Shown: positions 25,776-35,312, counted from the first letter of the stretch. The stretch: 64,000 nt of DNA from Nitrobacter sp051535215 (GCF_051535215.1 NZ_JBPPLY010000001.1:62001-126000); one strand, 5' to 3'. Program-made: numbers and translations. Notes: generated from the letters alone by a model not told the origin.

Positions 25776-25804
25776 ATATGGCGATGATTTGCATGCCGTT
25801 CAAG
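25776..25804 (-). promoter_or_regulatory. Sigma-32 (RpoH)-like promoter of hsp20
   Basis: On the minus strand, CTTGAA (25804-25799), 17-bp spacer, CCATAT (25781-25776). This fits the heat-shock pattern CTTG...C-rich/ATAT and predicts transcription from about 25769, giving a leader of about 105 bases. Confidence 0.65.
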
Positions 25805-25838
25805 ATGTCGGGCGCATCGCCAACACTTTGAAATCGGG

Positions 25839-26927
25839 TCAAGAATCCAGCCGCTTGCGGCCGCAGGCGCTGAACAGATGCAGCTTGTCCCGCACTGCAA
25901 CCGCGCGAACCCGCTGGCCGACCGTCGGACCACCCTGACCCGGGATGCGGACCAGAATCTCGCCGGAAGACGATTCGCCCGGTCCGGCGCTCGTAGTCGG
26001 CACGCCAGCCGGCCGGTCGCGAACTCCGTAAACGTAGGTTTCGGCTCCCACCCGTTCGATCGTCTCGACGGTCAGTTCCAGAGCAACACCGCCGGGTGGC
26101 GTCGGCTGGTCGGACAGCACCAGATCCTCCGGCCGGACCCCGAGAATTCCCGCCTGCCCTCCCGCGTCGGCGAGGCCTATATCGTCGCCCTGCAGGCGTA
26201 TCAGGTTCATCGGCGGCGCGCCGATGAACGATGCCACGAAGGTGGTGGCGGGCTTCCGGTAGATCTCCAGCGGATTGCCGATCTGCTCGACAAGGCCGCC
26301 GTTCATCACCACCAGAATGTCGGCGAGCGTCATCGCCTCCAGCTGGTCGTGGGTCACATAGAGCGATGTGGTCTTCAGGCGTCGTTGCAGTTTCCGGATC
26401 TCGACCCGCATGGCGATCCGGAGTTTCGCGTCGAGGTTGGACAGCGGCTCGTCAAACAGAAACAATTTCGGCTGCCGCACGATCGCGCGTCCCATGGCGA
26501 CGCGCTGGCGCTGGCCGCCGGAGAGTTGCTTCGGCTTGCGGTCGAGCAGCGAGCCGATCTCGAGAATCTGCGCGGCCTCGCGCACGCGGCTGTCGATCTC
26601 CGGCCGGGCCACGCCGCGGTTGCGCAGGCCATAGGCCATGTTGTTGTAGACGCTCATGTGCGGATAGAGCGCATAGTTCTGGAACACCATTGCAATATCG
26701 CGGTCGGCCGGCCCGATCTCGTTGACGATACGGCCGCCGATCTCGATCTCGCCCGAGGTGACGGTTTCCAGACCCGCCACCATGCGCAGCAGCGTGGACT
26801 TGCCACAGCCGGAAGGGCCGACCAGCACGCAGAACTGTCCGTCGCCGACTGCGAGGCTGATGCCCTTGATGGCCTCGACGTTGCCGGCATAGGTCTTGCG
26901 GACGTTGCGGAGAGCGAGATCAGCCAT
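25839..26927 (-). CDS. ugpC: Glycerol-3-phosphate ABC transporter ATPase
   Basis: A 362-residue CUT1-type ABC ATPase. It has Walker A GPSGCGKST, signature LSGGQRQRVAMGRA and Walker B LFLFDEPLSNLD, and a C-terminal OB-like regulatory region (GVRPEDLVLSD, GAETYVYG). It energises import of sn-glycerol-3-phosphate or its phosphodiesters. It is the last gene of ugpB-ugpA-ugpE-ugpC, 6 bp after ugpE. Close relatives serve sugars; the assignment rests on the whole operon. Confidence 0.88.
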   Translation of the reverse strand: MADLALRNVRKTYAGNVEAIKGISLAVGDGQFCVLVGPSGCGKSTLLRMVAGLETVTSGEIEIGGRIVNEIGPADRDIAMVFQNYALYPHMSVYNNMAYGLRNRGVARPEIDSRVREAAQILEIGSLLDRKPKQLSGGQRQRVAMGRAIVRQPKLFLFDEPLSNLDAKLRIAMRVEIRKLQRRLKTTSLYVTHDQLEAMTLADILVVMNGGLVEQIGNPLEIYRKPATTFVASFIGAPPMNLIRLQGDDIGLADAGGQAGILGVRPEDLVLSDQPTPPGGVALELTVETIERVGAETYVYGVRDRPAGVPTTSAGPGESSSGEILVRIPGQGGPTVGQRVRAVAVRDKLHLFSACGRKRLDS

Positions 26928-26933
26928 GAGGGA

Positions 26934-27782
26934 TCACTTCTCCGTCTCCACCAGTCCGCGCACGAACAGCTTCTGCATCACCACGACGATGAACACAGGC
27001 GGCAACATCGCGAGCACCGCGGTCGCCATCACCACCGGCCATTCGGTCAGCGCGTCTGAGGTGACGATCATCTTGCGGATGCCGATCTGGATGGTCTGCA
27101 TGTCGTCACGGGTCGTGATCAGCAGCGGCCACAAATACTGATTCCAGCCGAGGATGAACAAGATCACGAACAGCGCCGCCATGTTGGTGAGCGACAGCGG
27201 CAGCAGCGTATCCTTGAAGAAGCGGAACGGGCCCGCGCCGTCGATGCGCGAGGCCTCGAGCAGTTCGTCGGGCACCGTCATGAAGAACTGGCGAAACAAC
27301 AGCGTCGCGGTGGCCGAGGCGATCAGCGGCAGCGTCAGTCCGGCGTAACTGTCGAGCAGATGCAGATCTGCTGCGATCTTGTAGGTCGGATAGATCCGGA
27401 CCTCGACCGGCAGCATCAGCGTGATGAAGATCAGCCAGAAAATCGTCATCCGGAACGGGAAACGAAAATAGACCACGGCGTAGGCGGAGATGATCGAGAT
27501 CGCGATCTTTCCCACCGCGATCAACATCGCCATCACGAACGAATTGAACAGCATCACGAATACGGGCTCGCGCGTGGTGCCGGACGAGCCGATGAACAGC
27601 GTCCTGTGAAATGTTTCGAGGAAGTGATCGCCCGGCAGCAGCGACATCTGACCGTTGGCGATGGTGGGGGTGTCCTGCGTGGTCGCGACGAAGGCGAGAT
27701 AGATTGGGAACGCCACGATCAGCACGCCGATGCAAAGCACGACGTGCGGAATGAGGTTGCCGAATTTCTGCCGCTCGATCAT
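26934..27782 (-). CDS. ugpE: Glycerol-3-phosphate ABC transporter permease UgpE
   Basis: A 282-residue inner-membrane permease with six predicted helices. It starts VVLCIGVLIVAFPIYLAFVA. The EAA loop, EASRIDGAGPFRFFKDTLLP, contacts the ATPase. LFILGWNQYLWPLLITT is typical of UgpE. The start codon overlaps the ugpA stop by one base (TGATG), so translation is coupled. Confidence 0.9.
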   Translation of the reverse strand: MIERQKFGNLIPHVVLCIGVLIVAFPIYLAFVATTQDTPTIANGQMSLLPGDHFLETFHRTLFIGSSGTTREPVFVMLFNSFVMAMLIAVGKIAISIISAYAVVYFRFPFRMTIFWLIFITLMLPVEVRIYPTYKIAADLHLLDSYAGLTLPLIASATATLLFRQFFMTVPDELLEASRIDGAGPFRFFKDTLLPLSLTNMAALFVILFILGWNQYLWPLLITTRDDMQTIQIGIRKMIVTSDALTEWPVVMATAVLAMLPPVFIVVVMQKLFVRGLVETEK

Positions 27783-28663
27783 CAGTAGTTCACCTTGCGC
27801 TCGACGAAGCGGAACTGGATCGCTGTGAGCACGATCACGATACCCATCAGGATCACCGACTGCGCCGCCGAGCCGCCGAGATTGCCGCCGAGCAGGCCAT
27901 CCTCATAGACCTTGTAGACAAGGGTTTCGGTCGCGTTCGCCGGCCCGCCGCGCGTCATGGTGTCGATGATGCCGAAGGTGTCGAAGAAGGCGTAGACGAT
28001 GTTGACGACGATGAGGAAGAAGATCGTCGGCGACAGCAGCGGAACGATGATGGTCCAGAATCGCCGCGCTGGTCGCGCGCCGTCGATCGCTGCCGCCTCG
28101 ATCACGCTCGACGGGATGGCCTGAAGGCCGGCGAGAAAAAACAGGAAGTTGTAGGAGATCTGCTTCCACGCCGCCGCGAGGATGATCAGCGCCGCCGCCT
28201 GATTACCGTCGAGCAGCGGATTCCAGTCGACGTCGAGGGCGCGCAGTCCATGCGCGATGATGCCGAGCGATGGATTGAGCATGAACACCCAGAGCACGCC
28301 GACCACCGGCGGCGAGATCGCATAGGGCCAGATCAGCAACGTACGATAGACGACGCTGCCGCGCAGCGGCCTGTCGGCCATGACGGCGAGCAGCAGCGCC
28401 AGCGACAGCGATGACAGCGCGATCAGGAAGGAAAACACGAAGGTGCGGACCACGGCGTCGAAATAGTCCGGCTGGTTCAGCACGTCCCTGTAGTTGTCGA
28501 ACCAGACGAAGGTTGTCGACAGCCCGAAAGCGTCCTGCAGCAGGAACGACTGGATGACCGCCTGCACGGCGGGCCAGTAGAAAAAGATCAGCACCACGGC
28601 GAGTTGCGGCGCGACCAGAAGATAAGGCAGCAGGCGCGACTGAAAGACGGATTGCTTTTGCAT
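27782..28663 (-). CDS. ugpA: Glycerol-3-phosphate ABC transporter permease UgpA
   Basis: A 293-residue permease, partner of UgpE in the channel. It begins MQKQSVFQSRLLPYLLVAPQ, has YPSKVWFDNYRDVL-type periplasmic loop sequence (here FVWFDNYRDVLNQPDYF), and the EAA loop EAAAIDGARPARRFWTIIVP. ATG 28663 is chosen over the upstream frame to 28762 because it matches the family N-terminus. The gap to ugpB is about 115 bp, which is long for this operon. Confidence 0.9.
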   Translation of the reverse strand: MQKQSVFQSRLLPYLLVAPQLAVVLIFFYWPAVQAVIQSFLLQDAFGLSTTFVWFDNYRDVLNQPDYFDAVVRTFVFSFLIALSSLSLALLLAVMADRPLRGSVVYRTLLIWPYAISPPVVGVLWVFMLNPSLGIIAHGLRALDVDWNPLLDGNQAAALIILAAAWKQISYNFLFFLAGLQAIPSSVIEAAAIDGARPARRFWTIIVPLLSPTIFFLIVVNIVYAFFDTFGIIDTMTRGGPANATETLVYKVYEDGLLGGNLGGSAAQSVILMGIVIVLTAIQFRFVERKVNY

Positions 28664-28778
28664 CGGCTGTCGCCCCGTGTCGCCACTGTTTCCCTTCCCC
28701 CGCCCTTGCGCCAGGGAGGGGACACGGTACTTCACGCCGAAACGAAGCCGACCAGCGTCCACGGGATAGCGTCGCCGG

Positions 28779-30098
28779 CTACTTCGCTACCGTCCGTTCG
28801 AACTGGCGCAGCATGACGTTGCCGCGCTCCACGGCCGCGTCGAGCGCCTGTTGCGCGGTTTTCTTGCCCGCCAGCGCCTGCTCGATCTCCTCGGCCCAGA
28901 CGTCCCGCAGTTGCACCATGTTGCCGAGCCGCAGGCCGCGGGAATTTTCGGTCGGCTCCTTATTGGTCAATTCCTTCAACGGCGTTTCGAGATAGGGATG
29001 ATCCTTGTAGAAACCCTCCTCCTTGGCCTTAGCATAGGCCGCCTTGGTGATCGGCAGATAGCCGGAGACCTTGTGGATATAGACCTGCCGATCGGTGTCG
29101 GAGAGGAAGGCGAGGAACTTGGCGACGCCCTTGTAGACTTCGGGCGATTTGCCCCCCATCACCCACAGCGATGCCCCGCCGATGATCGAATTCTGCGGCG
29201 CGTCCTTGACGTCGGGATAGTAGGGCATCGGCGCGTTGGTCCAGTGGAATTTGGCCTGCTTGCTGACATTGCCGAAGAAGCCCGATGAGGTCAGGAAGAT
29301 CGGACATTCGCCCGACGTGAAGCGCCCCTCGCCGGTGTTGGTCCGGCCGGAATAGTCGTAGGTCTTGTCCTTCTGCAGGTCGATCAGGTTCTGCAGGTGC
29401 CTGACCTGCAGCGGACCGTTGAACACCAGTTTGGTGTCGAAACCGTCGAGACCGTTGGCCCTGGTCGCGAGCGGCACGTTGTGCCAGGCCGAGAGCTGTT
29501 CGAGATTGACCCAGGTCACCCAGGCGTTGGAGAAGCCGCAGGTGGAATAGCCGGCCGCTTTCAGTTTCCTGGCGTCGTCGAACACTTCCGGCCAGGTCTT
29601 GGGAATCTCGGCAATGTCGGCCTTCTTCAGCGCGTCGAGATTGACCCACATCACGGTGGATGACGAGTTGAACGGAAACGACAGCATCTCGCCCTTGGAG
29701 GTCGAGTAGTATCCGGTGATGGTCGGCAGATAGGCCTTCGGATCGAACTTCTCGCCGGTCTCGGCCATCAGCTTGTAGACCGGCTTCACCGCCCCGGTCG
29801 CCGCCATCATGGTGGCGGTGCCGACCTCGAACACCTGCAGAATCGCGGGCGCGGTGCCAGCCCGGAACGCAGCGATGCCGGCATTCATGGTGTCGGCGTA
29901 GCCGCCCTTGTAGGTCGGAACGACCTTGTAGTCGCTCTGCGAGGCATTGAAGTCGTTGGCAAGCTTGACGATGACATCGTTGTTGCCGCCGGTCATGGCA
30001 TGCCACCACTGGATTTCCGTCACGGCGTGGGCGGGCGTCGTCAGGCCGAGAGCGGCGGCAATCGCGGCCACGCCGGCAAATCGTCGAATACCCATCAT
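28779..30098 (-). CDS. ugpB: Glycerol-3-phosphate-binding periplasmic protein
   Basis: A 439-residue solute-binding protein. The signal peptide MMGIRRFAGVAAIAAALGLT ends at AHA, followed by VTEIQWWHAMTGGNNDVIVK, typical of UgpB. Further family segments are NSSSTVMWVNLDALKKA and NTGEGRFTSGECPIFLTSSG. Two adjacent ATGs (30098 and 30095) follow GAGGA; a longer frame to 30281 covers the leader and is rejected. As first gene it sets the operon to glycerol-3-phosphate-type substrates. Phosphate-starvation control is common for ugp, but I found no clear PhoB box. Confidence 0.93.
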   Translation of the reverse strand: MMGIRRFAGVAAIAAALGLTTPAHAVTEIQWWHAMTGGNNDVIVKLANDFNASQSDYKVVPTYKGGYADTMNAGIAAFRAGTAPAILQVFEVGTATMMAATGAVKPVYKLMAETGEKFDPKAYLPTITGYYSTSKGEMLSFPFNSSSTVMWVNLDALKKADIAEIPKTWPEVFDDARKLKAAGYSTCGFSNAWVTWVNLEQLSAWHNVPLATRANGLDGFDTKLVFNGPLQVRHLQNLIDLQKDKTYDYSGRTNTGEGRFTSGECPIFLTSSGFFGNVSKQAKFHWTNAPMPYYPDVKDAPQNSIIGGASLWVMGGKSPEVYKGVAKFLAFLSDTDRQVYIHKVSGYLPITKAAYAKAKEEGFYKDHPYLETPLKELTNKEPTENSRGLRLGNMVQLRDVWAEEIEQALAGKKTAQQALDAAVERGNVMLRQFERTVAK

Positions 30099-30390
30099 TT
30101 TCCTCAAGGGTTGGCTGTTATCTTCATTTCGCGCGATACACCGCTGGATAACCTGCAAACGATCCTGAAAGCGAAAGGAGGATATCGGGCAAACTGCATC
30201 CAGGGAAAGGTCAAATCCGAAGAACTCAACCACCCGTATGAAACGGGACGTCCCGCATTCGGGTTCCATCGCCGGAAGCACGATCAGGCGGACTCAAGCA
30301 TCCGTCAGGCCGGACATCAACGTCGGAATGTCAGCGAAGAAAGGCGGGGCGCAGGCTCGTTCAAGCGATCCCGGGAAATCGGTCGGAAGA

Positions 30391-30466
<76 letters not shown>

Positions 30467-30509
30467 TCGACCGGTCCGCGCCAAATCATGCAGCGCGGCC
30501 TACTAAGAC

Positions 30510-30527
30510 CCTGAACCACAGTTCAGG
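30510..30527 (-). terminator. Hairpin after the TIGR02300 gene
   Basis: CCTGAAC / GTTCAGG with a 4-base loop, 8 bp beyond the TIGR02300 stop codon. The following bases (GTCTTAG on the minus strand) have no real T tract, so termination is uncertain. Confidence 0.4.
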
Positions 30528-30534
30528 ATCGATC

Positions 30535-30954
30535 TCAAGTCTCCTCGTCGTCTCCGACGTCGCCGATGATGTCGGTCACGTCTTCGTCGCCCTCTTCCTC
30601 GTCGGCGATGAAGGTGGAGTCGTCGTCCTCGTCATCGTCGAGGGTGTCGTCGATCTCGATATCATCCTCGGTTTCCGGGACAACGGCCTTCTTGACCTTG
30701 CCGGTGTTCTCCTCGGCGTCGGCCTCCTCCAGCGAAACCATCTCTTCGGCTTCCGCCGGCTCCGGAGTCGTATCGGACGTGGAAGCCGCGGCAGCGGCGG
30801 CGCGCGCAGCCTCGCCGCGGGTTCGCATCGGCGCCACGACGATCGGCACCACCTCGCCGGTATAGGGCGAGATCACCGGGTTCTTGTTCAGATCATAGAA
30901 CTTCTTGCCGGTGGTCGGACAAATGCGCTTGGTTCCGAGCTCTGATTTGGCCAC
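30535..30954 (-). CDS. TIGR02300 family protein
   Basis: A 139-residue protein. The conserved N-terminus is VAKSELGTKRICPTTGKKFY then DLNKNPVISPYTGEVVP, typical of TIGR02300, with a single Cys that with His/other ligands has been suggested as a zinc-ribbon half. The C-terminal 80 residues are very acidic (EEEGDEDVTDIIGDVGDDEE) and probably disordered. The start is GTG 30954, which matches the family N-terminus; the longer frame to 31056 overlaps the aroA leader. It is divergent from aroA. Function is unknown. Confidence 0.85.
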   Translation of the reverse strand: MAKSELGTKRICPTTGKKFYDLNKNPVISPYTGEVVPIVVAPMRTRGEAARAAAAAASTSDTTPEPAEAEEMVSLEEADAEENTGKVKKAVVPETEDDIEIDDTLDDDEDDDSTFIADEEEGDEDVTDIIGDVGDDEET

Positions 30955-31099
30955 GTGGGGAATCCCGGGATATTCTTGAAAACGGAGCTTCACTTGGCTA
31001 GTTGCGACGGCCCTGTCAATAGCGCTTTGCGACCGAGCCGCAGGCGTGACGCGCAACCGCCCCTGTGATACCAGCCGCCCACAACAGGAACACGCGATC

Positions 31100-32446
31100 T
31101 TGACTCATTCCGGCCAGCCGAGTCCGCTCGAAGCGCGAAAATGCCATCCCCTGACCGGCCGCGTCCGGGTGCCCGGCGACAAGTCGATTTCCCACCGGTC
31201 GCTGATTCTGGGCGCGCTGGCGGTCGGAGAAACCCGGATTTCGGGCCTTCTCGAAGGTGAGGACGTGCTCAACACCGCCAACGCGATGCGGGCGCTGGGG
31301 GCCAGGGTGGAGCGCATAGACGAAAAAGGCGGAATCGTCTGGTCAGTGCGCGGCACCGGCACCGGGGGATTCGCGACGCCGGCAGCCCCGCTCGATTTCG
31401 GCAATTCCGGCACCGGATGCCGTCTCGTGATGGGCGCGGTGGCCGGCTGTCCGATCACTGCGACCTTCGATGGCGACAGTTCGCTGCGCTCGCGGCCGAT
31501 GCGGCGCATCCTCGATCCGCTGGAATTGATGGGCGCGCGGGTCATTTCCCAAAGCGACGGTGGCCGCCTGCCCCTGTCATTGCAGGGCGCGCGCGATCCG
31601 CTGCCGATCGTGTACCGCACACCGGTCGCCTCGGCGCAGATCAAGTCGGCGGTGCTGCTGGCGGGATTGTCCGCGCCGGGCGTCACCACCGTCATCGAGC
31701 AAGAGGCCAGCCGCGACCACACCGAGCTGATGCTGAAGCATTTTGGCGCGAGCATTGTTTCCGTGCCGGATGGCGCCCACGGGCGCAAAATCTCGCTGAC
31801 CGGGCAGCCAGAGTTGCATGGCGCCGAGGTCACGGTGCCGGCCGATCCGTCGTCGGCCGCGTTTCCGATCGTCGCCGCGCTGATCGCCGCAGGCTCCGAC
31901 ATCATTCTGACCGACGTGATGACCAACCCGCTGCGAACCGGGCTGTTCGCAACGCTGCGCGAGATGGGCGCCTCGATCGAGGAGAGCGAGACACGCAGCG
32001 ATGCCGGCGAGCCGATGGCGCAACTGCGGGTGCGCGCCTCGAAGCTGCGCGGCGTCGAGGTTCCGGCGGAGCGCGCGCCGTCGATGATCGACGAATATCT
32101 CGTGCTCGCGGTCGCTGCCGCCTTTGCGGAAGGCACCACCACGATGCACGGCCTGCAGGAATTGCGCGTCAAGGAATCCGATCGCCTGGAAGCGACCGCC
32201 GCCATGCTGCGCGTCAACGGCGTCGCGGTCGAGATCGACGGCGCCGACCTGATCATCGAGGGACGCGGCCATGTACCGGGCGGCGGCCTTGTCGCCACCC
32301 ACATGGATCATCGCATCGCGATGTCGGCGCTGGTGATGGGATGCGCATCGGATGCTCCGGTCAAGGTCGACGACACCGCTTTCATCGCCACGAGCTTTCC
32401 GGACTTCGTGCCGATGATGCGACGGATGGGAGCGGATTTCGCATGA
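31100..32446 (+). CDS. aroA: 3-phosphoshikimate 1-carboxyvinyltransferase (EPSP synthase)
   Basis: A 448-residue shikimate-pathway enzyme that joins phosphoenolpyruvate to shikimate-3-phosphate. RVRVPGDKSISHRSLILGAL is the N-terminal active-site segment; FGNSGTGCRLVMGAVAG and EASRDHTELMLKHFGA are of the class II (Agrobacterium-like) type; RVKESDRLEATAAM is C-terminal. The glycine in NSG corresponds to the site that is alanine in the CP4 enzyme. The start is TTG 31100 with AGGA about 11 bases before it, giving MTHSGQPSPLEARK as in relatives. It overlaps cmk by ATGA. Confidence 0.94.
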   Translation: MTHSGQPSPLEARKCHPLTGRVRVPGDKSISHRSLILGALAVGETRISGLLEGEDVLNTANAMRALGARVERIDEKGGIVWSVRGTGTGGFATPAAPLDFGNSGTGCRLVMGAVAGCPITATFDGDSSLRSRPMRRILDPLELMGARVISQSDGGRLPLSLQGARDPLPIVYRTPVASAQIKSAVLLAGLSAPGVTTVIEQEASRDHTELMLKHFGASIVSVPDGAHGRKISLTGQPELHGAEVTVPADPSSAAFPIVAALIAAGSDIILTDVMTNPLRTGLFATLREMGASIEESETRSDAGEPMAQLRVRASKLRGVEVPAERAPSMIDEYLVLAVAAAFAEGTTTMHGLQELRVKESDRLEATAAMLRVNGVAVEIDGADLIIEGRGHVPGGGLVATHMDHRIAMSALVMGCASDAPVKVDDTAFIATSFPDFVPMMRRMGADFA

Positions 32447-33072
32447 TCATCGCCATTGACGGACCTGCGGCTTCGGGAAAGGGCACGCTCGGCAAGCGCC
32501 TTGCCGCGCATTATCACTTTCGTCATCTCGACACCGGGGTGATCTATCGCGCGGTCGCAAAAGCCCTGATCGATGCCGGCGCTGACCCAGCCGATGAAGC
32601 GCGCGCGGTGGCGGCCGCGCACGAACTCGACCCGGAAAAATTCGGCCATCCGGCCCTGAAAACCCGGGCGATCGGCGAGGCGGCTTCGGTGGTGTCGGTA
32701 TTTCCTGGGGTGCGCGAGGCGCTGCTGACCTTTCAGCGCCAGTTCGCTACCGAGCCGCCCGGCGCGGTGCTCGACGGGCGCGACATCGGAACCGTGATCT
32801 GCCCCGACGCCGACGTGAAGATTTTCGTGGTGGCCGATCCGGTCGTACGCGCCCGCCGGCGCACGCTGGAGGCGCGCTCGCGCGGCGAGGACGTCGACGA
32901 GGCGGTGGTTCTGGCAGACATCCTCAAACGCGACGAACGGGACCGCAACAGGCCCGTCGCGCCGCTGAAGGCGGCCGCGGACGCTCATGTGCTCGACAAT
33001 TCCAATCTCGATATCGACGCCGGCCTGAAGGCCGCCATCGCCATCGTCGAGGCGGTCAGGGCGGGACGCTGA
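32443..33072 (+). CDS. cmk: Cytidylate kinase
   Basis: A 209-residue kinase converting CMP and dCMP to diphosphates. P-loop DGPAASGKGTLGKRLA is at 6-21, the CMP-binding region includes LDTGVIYRAVA, and LDGRDIGTVICPDADVK and RARRRTLEARSRGEDVD (lid) follow. ATG overlaps the aroA stop (ATGA), so translation is coupled. The order aroA-cmk-rpsA is widely conserved. Confidence 0.96.
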   Translation: MIIAIDGPAASGKGTLGKRLAAHYHFRHLDTGVIYRAVAKALIDAGADPADEARAVAAAHELDPEKFGHPALKTRAIGEAASVVSVFPGVREALLTFQRQFATEPPGAVLDGRDIGTVICPDADVKIFVVADPVVRARRRTLEARSRGEDVDEAVVLADILKRDERDRNRPVAPLKAAADAHVLDNSNLDIDAGLKAAIAIVEAVRAGR

Positions 33073-33551
33073 ACCTGGCGCAAGCAGGGCGGCGTTTTCA
33101 TCGAGCCCTACAGCGCTTTCGAGCGAAGGGGATACCGGTTCGCGTGAAGAAAACGCGTCGAATCAAATCCTGGAGCTCGCTTCTGATTCCATCAGAAGCC
33201 AAGCGGCTGGCCGCCTGAATCACATTCCTCGCTTGCCGCAGAATGTCTCAGGGAGTATATCCACGGCGTCCGGGCCGCCACCGATAATGTCGGGGCCGTC
33301 CGAGCGGGCCGGCCGGAGTTTCAAACTCCCGCCGTCATTGGAGGAACGCCCCGCTCAAGGTCTTGACCCATCGATCGTTTTGCGATCGTCGAAGGTCCCG
33401 GAGACATTCATCGTTTCGAACGTGAAGGCTGCTGCCGGCCCGTTGTTGCATGTTCCCGCACAACGGTCGTCAGGATTGCGGACCCCTGACCCTTCCCGCG
33501 CGAAACGCCCGTCAACCTGAACCGCCGGCAAGTATCCCGCTTGGAGAACAA
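33073..33551. other. Long gap and leader before rpsA
   Basis: 479 bp with no supported gene. It holds the A-B repeat at 33110-33199 and the rpsA leader, where S1 is known in other bacteria to regulate its own translation. The open frames here are short and lack ribosome sites. Confidence 0.45.
33110..33199 (-). repeat. Composite palindromic repeat A-B (copies A6 and B6)
   Basis: Reversed type A (AGCGCTTTCGAGCG, GATACCGGTTCGCGTGAAG, AAAACGCGTCGAATC), then about 15 bp, then type B: GCTTCTGAT / ATCAGAAGC around TCC at 33179-33199. Same module order and spacing as at 17471-17557. Confidence 0.85.
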
Positions 33552-35252
33552 ATGGCTTCGACTGATACCTACAACCCGTCCCGTGACGATTTTGCCGCAA
33601 TGCTCGACGAGTCCTTCGCCGGCGGCAACCTGCAGGAAAGCTCCGTCATCAAGGGCAAGGTGGTCGCGATCGAGAAGGACATGGCCGTCATCGACGTCGG
33701 CCTCAAGACCGAAGGCCGCGTGGCGCTACGCGAATTCTCCGGACCCGGCCGCGAGAGCACCCTGAAGGTCGGCGACGAAGTCGAGGTCTTCCTCGACCGC
33801 ATCGAGAACGCGCTTGGCGAGGCCGTGCTGTCGCGCGACAAGGCGCGCCGCGAGGAAAGCTGGGGCAAGCTCGAAAAGGCGTTCCAGAACAACGAGAAGG
33901 TGCACGGCGTCATCTTCAATCAGGTCAAGGGCGGCTTCACCGTCGATCTCGACGGCGCTGTCGCCTTCCTGCCGCGCTCGCAGGTGGACATCCGTCCCAT
34001 TCGCGACGTCGGCCCGCTGATGAACAACACCCAGCCGTTCCAGATCCTCAAGATGGATCGCCGCCGCGGCAACATCGTCGTGTCGCGTCGCACCGTGCTC
34101 GAAGAAACCCGCGCCGAGCAGCGCCAGGAACTGGTGCAGAATCTCGAAGAGGGCCAGGTGATCGACGGCGTGGTCAAGAACATCACCGATTACGGCGCGT
34201 TCGTCGATCTCGGCGGCATCGACGGCCTGCTGCACGTCACCGATATCGCCTGGCGCCGCGTCAATCATCCGACCGAGGTGCTGGCGATCGGCCAGACGGT
34301 GAAGGTCAAGATCATCAAGATCAACCACGAGACCCACCGCATCTCGCTCGGCATGAAGCAGCTCCTGGACGATCCGTGGCAGGGCATCGAGGCGAAGTAT
34401 CCGCTCAACGCCCGCTTCACCGGCCGCGTCACCAACATCACCGATTACGGCGCGTTCGTCGAACTGGAGCCGGGCATCGAAGGCCTGATTCACGTTTCCG
34501 AGATGTCGTGGACCAAGAAGAACATGCACCCCGGCAAGATCGTCTCGACCTCGCAGGAAGTCGAAGTGCAGGTGCTCGAGGTCGACAGCGTCAAGCGGCG
34601 GATTTCGCTCGGCCTCAAGCAGACCATGCGCAATCCGTGGGAAGCGTTCGTCGAAAAGCACCCGGTCGGTTCGACCGTGGAGGGCGAGGTCAAGAACAAG
34701 ACCGAGTTCGGCCTGTTCCTTGGCCTGGAGGGCGATGTCGACGGCATGGTCCACCTCTCCGATCTCGACTGGAAGGTCCCGGGCGAGCAGGTCATCGACA
34801 ACTTCAAGCGCAGCGACATGGTCAAGGCCGTCGTACTCGACGTCGACGTCGAGAAGGAACGTATCTCGCTCGGCGTCAAGCAGCTCGAAGGCGACCCGTT
34901 CGCCGAACCGGGCGACGTCAAGAAGGGCGCGGTCGTAACCTGCGAGGTGCTCGAGGTGAAGGACGGCGGCATCGAGGTGCAGATCGTCGGCACCGAGTTC
35001 CAGACCTTCATCAAGCGCTCCGAACTGGCGCGCGACCGCAACGACCAGCGCACCGAGCGTTTCGCCGTGGGCGAAAAGGTCGATGCCCGAGTCATCCAGT
35101 TCGACAAGAAGGCCCGCAAGGTGCAGGTCTCGATCAAGGCGCTGGAAGTTGCCGAAGAGAAGGAAGCCATTGCGCAATATGGCTCATCCGACTCGGGCGC
35201 GACGCTGGGCGACATCCTCGGCACTGCCCTGAAGCAGCGCACGGACAAGTAA
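33552..35252 (+). CDS. rpsA: 30S ribosomal protein S1
   Basis: A 566-residue protein with six S1 RNA-binding repeats. The first two bind the ribosome and the rest grip mRNA. Visible cores include GKVVAIEKDMAVIDVGLKTE, DGVVKNITDYGAFVDLGGID and GRVTNITDYGAFVELEPGIE. The N-terminus MASTDTYNPSRDDFAAMLDE is typical of rhizobia. GGAG lies 7 bases before the ATG at 33552; an upstream in-frame extension to 33450 is not needed. A strong terminator follows. Confidence 0.97.
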   Translation: MASTDTYNPSRDDFAAMLDESFAGGNLQESSVIKGKVVAIEKDMAVIDVGLKTEGRVALREFSGPGRESTLKVGDEVEVFLDRIENALGEAVLSRDKARREESWGKLEKAFQNNEKVHGVIFNQVKGGFTVDLDGAVAFLPRSQVDIRPIRDVGPLMNNTQPFQILKMDRRRGNIVVSRRTVLEETRAEQRQELVQNLEEGQVIDGVVKNITDYGAFVDLGGIDGLLHVTDIAWRRVNHPTEVLAIGQTVKVKIIKINHETHRISLGMKQLLDDPWQGIEAKYPLNARFTGRVTNITDYGAFVELEPGIEGLIHVSEMSWTKKNMHPGKIVSTSQEVEVQVLEVDSVKRRISLGLKQTMRNPWEAFVEKHPVGSTVEGEVKNKTEFGLFLGLEGDVDGMVHLSDLDWKVPGEQVIDNFKRSDMVKAVVLDVDVEKERISLGVKQLEGDPFAEPGDVKKGAVVTCEVLEVKDGGIEVQIVGTEFQTFIKRSELARDRNDQRTERFAVGEKVDARVIQFDKKARKVQVSIKALEVAEEKEAIAQYGSSDSGATLGDILGTALKQRTDK

Positions 35253-35278
35253 GCCTCAGGCTTCCTGTTGCAGCAATC

Positions 35279-35312
35279 AAGGCCCCGGTTTTTGACCGGG
35301 GCCTTTTATTTT
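35279..35312 (+). terminator. Rho-independent terminator of rpsA
   Basis: An 11-bp GC-rich stem, AAGGCCCCGGT (35279-35289) with ACCGGGGCCTT (35295-35305), five-base loop, then TTTTATTTT on the plus strand. It lies 26 bp after the rpsA stop. Confidence 0.92.

Noticed and set aside
30099..30281. Longer UgpB with 61 extra residues
   Set aside because: It would bury the signal peptide; GAGGA precedes the ATG pair at 30098/30095.
33726..35177. 483-codon open frame opposite rpsA
   Set aside because: Translation is rich in Asp/Leu/His/Val repeats mirroring S1 codons; no coding signals.
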